In this document: positions 5,418 to 13,138 of the stretch, piece by piece | How the letters are laid out: the number at the start of each line of letters is the position of its first letter | How positions within the stretch are numbered: the first letter of the stretch is position 1 | From: DASPTB01 sp035623615 | GTDB taxonomy: Bacteria > Actinomycetota > UBA4738 | Direction: 5' to 3' | DNA: 16,832 bases | Assembly: GCA_035623615.1 (NCBI GenBank) | Contig: DASPTB010000167.1 | Span: forward strand, 1-16,832 | Program-made: the position numbers and the translations under genes | The notes under the pieces: generated by a model | What the model was told of the DNA's origin: nothing | Database searches by the model: none | What the model saw: the letters and a program-made list of their open reading frames with translations, nothing else

Positions 5418-6808
5418 GCGTAGCGCGCGGGATTGAGCGCCTCGTCCAGCTCGGCCGCCGAGGCGACGCCCTCCTCCTCGGCGATCTGCCGAACGGTGCG
5501 CCCCTCTCGGAACGCCCGCGTCGCGATGTCGGCGGCGCGCTCGTACCCGACGAGCGGACGCAGTGCCGTCGCGAGCCCCAGGGACGCCCACGCGTACTCG
5601 CGGCACCGGTCCTCGTCGGCCGTGATCCCGCGAACGCACCGCTCGGCAAGCGTTGCGCACGCGCGATCCATGAGGTGCTCGACCTCGAGCAGCTCGTCGG
5701 CGATGACCGGCGTCATGACCGTCATGTCGAGCTGTCCGGCCTCGACGGCCGCGGCAACGGTGTGTTCGGCTCCGGCGACACGCATGCACACCATGTTCAC
5801 CATCTCGACGATGGAGGGATTCACCTTGCCGGGCATGATCGAGGATCCGGGCAGCACCTCGGGCAGCCGGATCTCGGCAAGGCCCGTGCGAGGACCCATC
5901 GCCAGCATGCGGAGGTCGTTGCAGATCTGCGCGAGCGCGATCGCGACGGTCTTCATCGCCGCCGCGAACTCGCCGAGGTCGCCGTGGCTGCGGACGGCCT
6001 CGACGAGGTCGTCGGCGCCGAACACCGGGACGCCCGAGACCTCCGCCAGCAGAGGAAGGACGGCCTCCCGGTAGCCGGGCGCGGCGCCGAACCCCGTGCC
6101 GTTCGCGGTTCCTCCGAGGGGCACGCGCGCGACGCGCTCCTTTCCCGTCTGATCCAGGCGATTCCGCGTGCGCCGCAGCATCTCCGCGAACGCGTGGAAC
6201 TCCTTGCCGAGGGTGATGGGAACGGCGTCCTGCAGGTGCGTGCGGCCCGACTTGACCACGCCGGCGAACTCGCCGGCCTTCGCGCCGAGCTCCCGGACGA
6301 GCGCGTCGAGCGACGCGAGGAGGTCGGTGAGACGAACGAACACGGCGATCCGCACCGCGGTGGGGACGACGTCGTTGGAAGACTGCCCCATGTTCACGTG
6401 GTCGTTCGGGTGCACGCGCGTGTGCCGTCCGCGCAGGCCGGGATCGACGCCGAGGAGCTCCTCGGCGCGAGAGGCGAGCACCTCGTTGACGTTCATGTGG
6501 GTGGACGTGCCCGCGCCGCCCTGGTAGGGATCGACGAGGAACTGGTCGGCGAGCTCACCGCGCGCGACCTCCTGGCCGGCGCGGGCGATCGCGTCGGCGA
6601 GCTCCGCGTCGAGGGCGCCGACCGACGCGTTCGCGCGCGCCGCGGCGATCTTCACCCAGGCCAGCGCGCGAACGATCTCCGGCCGCGGCCTGCGTTCGCT
6701 GATGCGGAAGTTCTCGGCCGCACGGACCGTCTCGGCCCCGTAGTAAGCGGCACTCGGCACGCGCACCTCGCCGAGCGCGTCCCGCTCGATCCTGTAGTCC
6801 TGGCTCAT
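5414..6808 (-). CDS. aspA: Aspartase/fumarase-family lyase, probably aspartate ammonia-lyase
   Basis: The product (464 residues, normal length) is a cytoplasmic homotetrameric lyase of the class II fumarase/aspartase superfamily, giving fumarate from aspartate or malate. The catalytic loop signature GSSIMPGKVNP (321-331) is intact, with Ser323 the expected base. SGRTHLQDAVP (187-197) carries the catalytic-site His191, and ICNDLRMLAMGPR is conserved. Aspartase-like segments are YRIERDALGEVRVP, VDPYQGGAGTS (92-102), LQDAVP and AGQLDMTVMTPVIADEL (358-373 region). Fumarase-like is QSSND (142-146), where aspartases I recall have QSTND. I favour aspartase, but fumarase activity cannot be excluded. 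ATG 6808 has AAGGAG seven bases upstream and a TACGCT box at 6845-6840 on the minus strand. The gene is divergent from adnA. Confidence 0.85.
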   Translation of the reverse strand: MSQDYRIERDALGEVRVPSAAYYGAETVRAAENFRISERRPRPEIVRALAWVKIAAARANASVGALDAELADAIARAGQEVARGELADQFLVDPYQGGAGTSTHMNVNEVLASRAEELLGVDPGLRGRHTRVHPNDHVNMGQSSNDVVPTAVRIAVFVRLTDLLASLDALVRELGAKAGEFAGVVKSGRTHLQDAVPITLGKEFHAFAEMLRRTRNRLDQTGKERVARVPLGGTANGTGFGAAPGYREAVLPLLAEVSGVPVFGADDLVEAVRSHGDLGEFAAAMKTVAIALAQICNDLRMLAMGPRTGLAEIRLPEVLPGSSIMPGKVNPSIVEMVNMVCMRVAGAEHTVAAAVEAGQLDMTVMTPVIADELLEVEHLMDRACATLAERCVRGITADEDRCREYAWASLGLATALRPLVGYERAADIATRAFREGRTVRQIAEEEGVASAAELDEALNPARYA

Positions 6809-6815
6809 GGTGGGG

Positions 6816-6845
6816 CTCCTTCCCGCCGTCGTCGCGGCAAGCGTA
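6816..6845 (-). promoter_or_regulatory. Promoter -10 and ribosome-binding site of the lyase gene
   Basis: On the minus strand TACGCT (6845-6840) is a TANNNT -10 box, and AAGGAG (6821-6816) is a good Shine-Dalgarno sequence seven bases before ATG 6808. Unlike selA, nuoD and adnA, this gene therefore seems to have a short leader of about 25 nt with a true ribosome-binding site. Confidence 0.5.
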
Positions 6846-6875
6846 CGGCCGGGGGAGGCTGTCGGCGGCCGGGGG

Positions 6876-6881
6876 TACCAT
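6876..6881 (+). promoter_or_regulatory. Probable -10 box of adnA
   Basis: TACCAT fits TANNNT and ends seven bases before ATG 6889, so transcription would begin at that ATG. The box contains the upstream in-frame ATG 6880, which argues that 6889, not 6880, is the translation start. Confidence 0.45.
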
Positions 6882-6888
6882 GCGCCGG

Positions 6889-9804
6889 ATGAGCACGAAT
6901 TCCTTCCCGATGGACGCCGAGCAGCGGCGGGTCCTGACCCACGGCGACGGGCCCATGCTGGTGACGGGAGGCCCGGGAACCGGCAAGACCGCGGCGCTGC
7001 GCGCGCGCGTCGTCCGCCTCCTCGAAGATGGCGCCGACCCCGAGCGTGTCGTGCTGGTCGTCCGCTCGCGCCGAGACCGTCACGCCGCCCGGGAGGCGTT
7101 GCTGGCCGCGCTCGACCGCTCGCTCCCCGGGCTGCGGGTCGCCACGCTGCAGGGCCTCGCGTTCGACGAGGTCGGGCGCGGGTACGCCGAGCTCGGCTAC
7201 GCGGGCCCGCCGTCGATCCTCGCGGCTGCCGACCACCTGGCGCGGGTCCGCCAGCTCCTCGACGGCGAAGACGCCGGCGACTGGCCGGTCTACGGGAGGA
7301 TGCTGCCGCTTCGAGGGTTCGCGGACGAGGTCCGCCAGTTCCTCGTGCGGGCGCAGGAGGCGATGCTCTCGCCGGAGGACGTCCGCGAACGGGCAGACGC
7401 CGCCCGTCTGCCGGGGTTCCTCGAGCTGGCGGGCTTTTACCGCCGCTACCTCGACGTGCTGGCGGCGGCCGGCGAGGTCGACTTCGCCGGTCTCGTGGTG
7501 CAGGCCGGTCGCGCTGCGGAAGCGGCCGATCCGACGTACGACCACGTGCTGGTCGACGACTACCAGGACGCGACGTTCGCGGCCGAGGGGCTGCTGCTCG
7601 CGATGCGACCGCAGAGCCTGGTGGTAGCGGGCGACGCGGGCTCGCACGTCTTCTCGTTCCAGGGAACGACCGACCGGCCGCTTCGGGGGTTCCTCGCGGC
7701 CTTCGCCGGCGCCGAGCACGTGACGCTCACCACGCCGCACCGCTTCGCCGGGCCGGCCCCGGTCTCCGGGGAAGAGACCGGGCTGACCGCACCCCTGCTG
7801 GAGGGATGGGTCGGCGCGCACGCCTCGGAGGAGCACGCTGCCGTCGCCCGCGAGCTTCGCCGCATCCACGTGCGCGACGGCGTGCCGTGGAGCGACCTCG
7901 CGGTGATCGTCCGACGCAAGGGCCCCGACCTCGCCGGCGTGGTGCGCGCGCTGGACGCCGCCCGGATCCCGAGCGTCGTCCCCGAGACCGACCTGGCCCT
8001 GCAGGCGCAGCCGGCGACGTTCCCCTATCTCCTGGCCCTGCGATGGACGGCGCGGCCGCCGGAGCACGACGAGTTGATCGAACCGGTGCTCGTGTCCGAC
8101 CTCGGCAGGCTCTCGCCGGCCGCGGCGCGGGGACTGTTGCGCGCCGCGGCCGCCGCCGGTGACCCGCCGGCCGCCGCGCTTGACCGCGACGAGGGCCTGT
8201 CCGAGGACGAGGCCGCGTCGCTTCACGCCCTGCGCGGCACGCTCGAGCGCGCGACGGCGGCCGCAAGCCGTTCGGTCCTCGACACCTTCTCGATCCTGTG
8301 GCGCGAGCTCGCGTGCTCGGCGCGGTGGGTCGCCTCGGCCGAGACGCCCGACGGCCGCGCGGGCCTGGACGCCGTCCGGTCGCTCGCCGACGCGGTCGAA
8401 CGCTGCAGCGTGGGCACCGACGCCTCTGTCGCGGGCTTCCTCGACCTGATCGAGTCCGGCGAGGAGGGGCTCGGCCTCGGCCGCGGCGACGACGCGGGCG
8501 ACGAGGGCGTCCGCGTGCTGACCGCGCACGCGGCCGCCGGACGCGAGTTCGACACGGTCGTGGTCTGCGGCTTGGTCGAGGGGAACTTCCCCAGCCTGTC
8601 GCGGCCCGAGCCGATGTTCGACCTCGGCGCCTTCGACCGGGCCCGCAGGCAATCCGAGCGCAACCGCGAGCGGCTGGAGGACGAACGCCGGCTCTTCCGC
8701 GTCGCCGTCACCCGCGCGCGCCGCCGCGCGCTGCTCACGGCGAGCCCCGGCGGAACCGGCGGCGGCGCGCGCTCCCGGTTCGCGGCGGAGGCCGGCGTGG
8801 GGTGGACGCCGCTTCCCGCCGGACCGTTCGGCGATCCGCTTTCGGTGACCGAGGCAGAAGCCGTCTGGCGCCGCGACCTCTCGAGCACCGCCGCGCCCGC
8901 GGCCGAACGCCTGGCGGCGCTGAGCGGCCTGCAGGCGCTGTCGGCCGACCCTTCGCGCTGGTGGTTTCAGCGCGACTGGACCGACACCGGCCGGCCGCTG
9001 CACGAAGGCGAGGGAGTGCGCGTTTCGTACTCGCGCCTGGAGAAGCTCGAGAACTGCGCCCTGCAGTACGTCCTCGGCGAAGAGCTCGGGCTCGAGGACC
9101 GTGCCGGCTACCACGCGTGGGTGGGCAACCTCGTTCACAAGCTGCTCGAGGAATGCGAGGAAGGCAAGATCGAGCGGTCCGAGGAAGCCCTCGTCGCGGC
9201 TGCGAACGCGCGGTGGCGTCCGCAGGAGTTCCCCTCGAAGGCCGTGTCCGAGGCGTTCCGCGGCGCGGTGACCCGGCGCATGCTGCCGGCGTGGGCGCGC
9301 GAGTACGGCGATCACCCCGCGCTCGCCCGGGAACAGCGCTTCGAGTTCGCGTTCGACGGCGCGACGGTGAGCGGCTACATCGACCGCGTCGGCGCCGTGC
9401 AGACCGGCGGCACGATCATCACCGACTACAAGACGGGGAAGAAGGCGAACACGGCGCCCCCCGAAGAGAACCTGCAGCTCGGGATCTACTACCTCGCGCT
9501 GAACGAGGTCCCCGAGCTCGCGCGCTTCCTTCCCGTCAAGGCCGTCGAGCTCGCGTTCCTCAAGGAACGCTCGCGCGGAGCGATATCGCGCGCGCAGCTG
9601 CCGCTGACGCCGTCGGCGGCGGGAGAGTACCGCGCCGGCATGCGCGAGCGGCTGCTTGGGCTCGTCCACCGCGTCCGCGAACTGGAGTCCACCGAGAACT
9701 ACCGCCCAAGCCCGGCCGCGAACTGCTTCCACTGCCGGTTCAAGCCGCTCTGTCCGATGTTCCCCGAGGGCCGCGACCCGGTGCCGCTGGAGACCGCGAC
9801 GTGA
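6889..9804 (+). CDS. adnA: AdnA, helicase-nuclease subunit of the AdnAB double-strand-break resection complex
   Basis: AdnA pairs with AdnB to unwind and degrade DNA ends during recombinational repair, the actinobacterial counterpart of RecBCD/AddAB. The 971-residue product has an N-terminal UvrD-like motor and a C-terminal RecB-like nuclease. Motor: Walker A GGPGTGKT (27-34), Walker B DDYQD (223-227), motif III GDAGSHVFSFQG (248-259), motif V VLTAHAAAGREFD (543-555), motif VI DERRLFRVAVTRARRR (598-613). Motifs II, III and V depart from the UvrD consensus (DEFQD, GDPDQ, TIHQAKG), fitting the weak or vestigial motor described for mycobacterial AdnA. Nuclease: His750, Asp832, Asp846 and Lys848 (TDYKTG) are intact. 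Cys723, 946, 949 and 955 match the C...CxxCx5C iron-sulfur pattern of AddB-type nucleases. The gene overlaps adnB by GTGA. ATG 6889 is chosen from the TACCAT box; ATG 6880 is the alternative. Confidence 0.92.
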   Translation: MSTNSFPMDAEQRRVLTHGDGPMLVTGGPGTGKTAALRARVVRLLEDGADPERVVLVVRSRRDRHAAREALLAALDRSLPGLRVATLQGLAFDEVGRGYAELGYAGPPSILAAADHLARVRQLLDGEDAGDWPVYGRMLPLRGFADEVRQFLVRAQEAMLSPEDVRERADAARLPGFLELAGFYRRYLDVLAAAGEVDFAGLVVQAGRAAEAADPTYDHVLVDDYQDATFAAEGLLLAMRPQSLVVAGDAGSHVFSFQGTTDRPLRGFLAAFAGAEHVTLTTPHRFAGPAPVSGEETGLTAPLLEGWVGAHASEEHAAVARELRRIHVRDGVPWSDLAVIVRRKGPDLAGVVRALDAARIPSVVPETDLALQAQPATFPYLLALRWTARPPEHDELIEPVLVSDLGRLSPAAARGLLRAAAAAGDPPAAALDRDEGLSEDEAASLHALRGTLERATAAASRSVLDTFSILWRELACSARWVASAETPDGRAGLDAVRSLADAVERCSVGTDASVAGFLDLIESGEEGLGLGRGDDAGDEGVRVLTAHAAAGREFDTVVVCGLVEGNFPSLSRPEPMFDLGAFDRARRQSERNRERLEDERRLFRVAVTRARRRALLTASPGGTGGGARSRFAAEAGVGWTPLPAGPFGDPLSVTEAEAVWRRDLSSTAAPAAERLAALSGLQALSADPSRWWFQRDWTDTGRPLHEGEGVRVSYSRLEKLENCALQYVLGEELGLEDRAGYHAWVGNLVHKLLEECEEGKIERSEEALVAAANARWRPQEFPSKAVSEAFRGAVTRRMLPAWAREYGDHPALAREQRFEFAFDGATVSGYIDRVGAVQTGGTIITDYKTGKKANTAPPEENLQLGIYYLALNEVPELARFLPVKAVELAFLKERSRGAISRAQLPLTPSAAGEYRAGMRERLLGLVHRVRELESTENYRPSPAANCFHCRFKPLCPMFPEGRDPVPLETAT

Positions 9805-12800
9805 GCAGCGTGGAGCTGGCCGTTCCCGAGGAGATCCTCGTCGCGATGGGCGACCGCCCGACGCCCGAGCAGTGGGCCGCGATCGCCGCGCCGCTCGAGC
9901 CGTCGGTGATCGTCGCCGGCGCCGGATCGGGGAAGACCTCGGTGATGGCGGCCCGCATCGTCTACCTGGCGCTGGTCGCGCTCGGCCGGATGGGGGCCAC
10001 GCACAAGGGCGTCTTGCCCGGTGACGTGCTGTGTCTGACCTTCACGAACATGGCGACCGAGAACCTGATCCTCCGAGTTCGGCGGGCGCTCTCGTCGCTC
10101 GAGCTTCCCGACGGCGAGGAGCCGACGATCCTCAACTATCACGGGTTCGCCGCGGAGATCCTCGATCGCCACGGCCTGCTCGCCGGCGTCGAGCCCGGCC
10201 AGCGGATTCTGTCGAACGCGGGGCGCGCGCAGCTGTGCGCCCGGGTGCTCGACGAGATGGTGTTCGAGCACGCGCCGGCCGAGTGGCAGCCCTCGCTCGT
10301 CGCCAAGATCCTCGAGCTGTCCGAGCAGGCGTCGAACCACCTGGTCGAGCCGGAGCAGATCGTGGCGTTCTGCCGGGAGCGGCTCGACGTGCTGCAGACG
10401 TTCGGGCGGAGCGATCGCGCGTATCAGGCCGCGCTGGAGCGCATCGAGCTCGCCGAGGCCGTGGCCCGTTACCGGCGGTTGAAGCGTGACCTCGGTGCCA
10501 TCGACTTCGGCGACCAGATCGCGCTCGCGCTTCGCGTGCTCCGCGAGCATCCCGAGGTGGCCGCCGACTACCGGGCGCGGTTCGGGGCGGCGCTGCTCGA
10601 CGAGTTCCAGGACACGAACGTGGCGCAGGCCGCCCTCATCGCGTCGGTGTTCGGCGGCGGGTTCCCCGTGACGGCCGTCGGCGACCCCGACCAGAACATC
10701 TACGCGTGGCGCGGCGCGAGCCTTTTCAACCTGCTCCAGTTCCGCGACATGTTTCCGCGGGCCGACGGGTCGCCGGCCGATCGTCTGCCGCTGTTCACGA
10801 ACTTCCGGTCGGGAAGCCGGATCCTGCAGGCCGCCGACACGATCATCGATCCGCTTCCCGAGGCGCAGCGGCCCGATCCTTCCAAGCACCTCGAGCCGTG
10901 GCCCGCGAACGGCGAGGGCGAGGTGGAGATCGTCAGGTTCCCTGACGAATGGGAGGAAGCGTCGTGGATCGCCGGGCGCATCGTCGCCCTTCACGCGGGG
11001 GGAGCTCGGTGGGGGAGCGTGGCGATCCTCTGCCGCAAGAGCCGGCTGTTCACGCCGATGCAGCACGCGCTCGCCGAGGCGGGCGTCCCTGCCGAGTTCG
11101 TCGGGCTCTCGGGCCTCGTCAAGATGCCCGAGGTCGCGGAGGTGCTCGCGTACGCGCGGGCCGTCGCCGACCCAGGCGCCGGCGTGAGCCTCGCCCGGAT
11201 CCTGTTGGGGCCCAGGTATCGCGTGGGGTTCAAGGATCTGGCCCGCGTGGCAGCGTGGGCGAAGGACCACAATTACGTGCTGCGGCAGGAGGACGAGCGC
11301 GAGGCGGCACCGTACCTGTTCGCCGAGGCCCTCGAGCACCTCGACGAGACCGAGGGCCTCTCTGAGGAGGGCCGCGCCCGCCTGGAGCAGTTTCGCGACG
11401 AGCTCGCGTCGATGCGAGTCGAAGCCCGGCGGCCGGTGGCCGAGTTCCTCGCGGAGGTCGTCCGGCGCTCGGGCATGCAGGCGGAACTCGACGCGGGCGC
11501 AGACGCCGCGCGCGCTCAGACCGTCCGGCGCAACCTCGCGGCGTTCCTCGACGAGGCGGTTGCCTTCGCGCCGCTCGAGGGCGAGACGACCCTTCGCGCG
11601 TTCCTCGACTTCATCGATCTCGTCGAGGCGGCCGACAAGCAGGAGCTCGCGCCCGTACAGCCGAGCGAGGACGACTCGGTCAAGGTCATGACCATCCACC
11701 AGGCGAAGGGGCTCGAGTTCGACGCGGTGTTCGTCCCGGGCCTGGCGACGGGCATCCTGCCCGACCTCACCATCCAGCACAACCCGGCCGAGCGCGGCAA
11801 GTCCATGGACTTCGAGCTGCGCGGCGATGCCGCGATCCTGCCGGCGTTCAAGGGGAACCTCACCGCGTTCCGGACGGCGCTCAAGGAGCAAGAGATGTTC
11901 GAGGAACGGCGGCTCTGTTACGTCGCGCTCACGCGGGCGCGGCGGCGCCTCTTCGCGACCGCCGCGCACTGGTACGGCGACGACGTGTCCTCGCCCAAGG
12001 CGCCGGGAACATTCTTCGAGGAGCTCGCCGACTGGGGCGAGTCGACCGGCCTGGCGCGCGTCGACCGCGGCGAGGACGCGGCGGAGGAGAACCCCCTCGT
12101 CGGGTACCGCGAGCGGTTCGTCCGCGACTGGCCAGGGCCGGCCCGGCCGGACGACGCGAGCGAGCTGTTTCCGCAGGGATGGCGGCGCGCCGCGCTGGAT
12201 GCGGCCGCGGACCCGGCTGTGCCGTCCGCGGCCGCCGACCGTCTCGGCGACGCCGACCGGCGGCTGTTCGAGGAAGAGGCCGGCCGCCGCCGCGAGCTGG
12301 CGGCGCACCTGCTCGAGCGCGCGGAGCGCGCCGGCGAGGCACCGGTGCGCCCCGCGACCGTCTCGGTCGGAGGCGTCATCGAGTACGCGCGCTGCCCGAA
12401 GCGCTTCTACTGGTCCACCGTTCGTCCCCTGCCGCGGTTCAGCGGTCCCGCCGCGCGGCTCGGCACCAGGGTCCACGCGTGGATCGAGCGGCGCTCGGCA
12501 GGTCAGGAGGCGCTCTTCGAGCTGGACGAGCTTCCCGACCTCTCGCCCGAGGAACTGACGGGCGAGCCCGGCAAGGAGGAGCGCCTTCGCGACATCTTCC
12601 TCGCGAGCCGGTTCGCGACCGCGCCGCCCCTGTACGCGGAGCGGCCGTTCCTGCTGCGCGTCGACGGGCACGTCGTGAGCGGGCGGATCGACGCGGTGTT
12701 CGGCACGCCCGACGGGCCGTGGGAGGTCGTCGACTACAAGACCGGCCGGCCGCCGCGCGAAGGCGATCTGACCGCGGACATCCAGCTCGACGTCTATGCG

Positions 12801-13043
12801 CTCGCTTGCGTTGACGTCTTCGGCAAACGTCCGGAGGACCTGATGCTCACGTACTTCTACCTCGCAACCGATGAGGAGACGCGCCGGGCCGCGGGCGACC
12901 TCGGCGAGGTTCGTGCGCGGGTCTCGGCGTGGCTCCAAGGGATCGCCGACGGGGCGTTCGAGCCGGCGCCGAACGACATGTGCCGGTGGTGCGACTTCCT
13001 CTCGTTCTGCGACGCGGGACGGCAGTTCCTGGCCGCCGAGTGA
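9801..13043 (+). CDS. adnB: AdnB, lead-motor helicase-nuclease subunit of AdnAB
   Basis: AdnB is the partner of AdnA and in mycobacteria supplies the main translocating motor. The 1080-residue product shows a complete SF1A helicase set: GAGSGKT (40-46), DEFQD (267-271), GDPDQNIYAWRGA (294-306), MTIHQAKGLEFD (630-641) and ERRLCYVALTRARRR (702-716). The C-terminal RecB-like nuclease has His892 (GTRVHAW), Asp964 (GRIDAVF), Asp978 and Lys980 (VDYKTG), all intact. Cys865 (ARCPKRFYW) with Cys1061, 1064 and 1070 (CRWCDFLSFC) gives the C...CxxCx5C pattern for an iron-sulfur cluster. GTG 9801 overlaps the adnA stop as GTGA, so the two are probably translationally coupled and made in equal amounts. The same frame stays open far upstream through adnA, but that part is a shadow. 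Confidence 0.93.
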   Translation: MSSVELAVPEEILVAMGDRPTPEQWAAIAAPLEPSVIVAGAGSGKTSVMAARIVYLALVALGRMGATHKGVLPGDVLCLTFTNMATENLILRVRRALSSLELPDGEEPTILNYHGFAAEILDRHGLLAGVEPGQRILSNAGRAQLCARVLDEMVFEHAPAEWQPSLVAKILELSEQASNHLVEPEQIVAFCRERLDVLQTFGRSDRAYQAALERIELAEAVARYRRLKRDLGAIDFGDQIALALRVLREHPEVAADYRARFGAALLDEFQDTNVAQAALIASVFGGGFPVTAVGDPDQNIYAWRGASLFNLLQFRDMFPRADGSPADRLPLFTNFRSGSRILQAADTIIDPLPEAQRPDPSKHLEPWPANGEGEVEIVRFPDEWEEASWIAGRIVALHAGGARWGSVAILCRKSRLFTPMQHALAEAGVPAEFVGLSGLVKMPEVAEVLAYARAVADPGAGVSLARILLGPRYRVGFKDLARVAAWAKDHNYVLRQEDEREAAPYLFAEALEHLDETEGLSEEGRARLEQFRDELASMRVEARRPVAEFLAEVVRRSGMQAELDAGADAARAQTVRRNLAAFLDEAVAFAPLEGETTLRAFLDFIDLVEAADKQELAPVQPSEDDSVKVMTIHQAKGLEFDAVFVPGLATGILPDLTIQHNPAERGKSMDFELRGDAAILPAFKGNLTAFRTALKEQEMFEERRLCYVALTRARRRLFATAAHWYGDDVSSPKAPGTFFEELADWGESTGLARVDRGEDAAEENPLVGYRERFVRDWPGPARPDDASELFPQGWRRAALDAAADPAVPSAAADRLGDADRRLFEEEAGRRRELAAHLLERAERAGEAPVRPATVSVGGVIEYARCPKRFYWSTVRPLPRFSGPAARLGTRVHAWIERRSAGQEALFELDELPDLSPEELTGEPGKEERLRDIFLASRFATAPPLYAERPFLLRVDGHVVSGRIDAVFGTPDGPWEVVDYKTGRPPREGDLTADIQLDVYALACVDVFGKRPEDLMLTYFYLATDEETRRAAGDLGEVRARVSAWLQGIADGAFEPAPNDMCRWCDFLSFCDAGRQFLAAE

Positions 13044-13091
13044 CCCGCCCCGGCCGGGTGATCAGAGCTCACGCTGATCGAACGGGGCGGG
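13044..13091 (+). terminator. Nested hairpin directly after adnB
   Basis: The outer arms CCCGCCCC (13044-13051) and GGGGCGGG (13084-13091) are a perfect 8-bp inverted repeat. An inner pair GATCAG (13060-13065) and CTGATC (13074-13079) adds a 6-bp stem around an 8-base loop. The structure starts at the first base after the adnB stop codon, the position expected for an intrinsic terminator. There is no T tract after it, as is common in high-GC actinobacteria. It could also act as a binding site or mRNA stability element. Confidence 0.5.
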
Positions 13092-13138
13092 ACGCAGGGC
13101 CGCTCAAATAAGTCCACTCGAATGCCGATGCCTTGATC

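Noticed and set aside
6805..9732. A 975-codon open frame on the minus strand across adnA, and a 1079-codon one (9699-12938) across adnB
   Set aside because: They mirror the real genes codon for codon, have low-complexity Arg/Gly/Ala/Val-rich sequence without motifs, and are the expected antisense shadows of high-GC coding sequence. The plus strand carries full helicase-nuclease motif sets.
8298..9800. A 500-codon N-terminal extension of AdnB in the same frame
   Set aside because: It overlaps adnA out of frame and is Arg/Ala-rich filler. AdnB homology starts at GTG 9801, which forms a GTGA overlap with the adnA stop.
13058..13072. GTGATCAGAGCTCAC as a CRP-type operator upstream of the propeller gene
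   Set aside because: The spacer between GTGA and TCAC is 7 bases, not the canonical 6, and the sequence lies inside a larger hairpin that begins right after the adnB stop.
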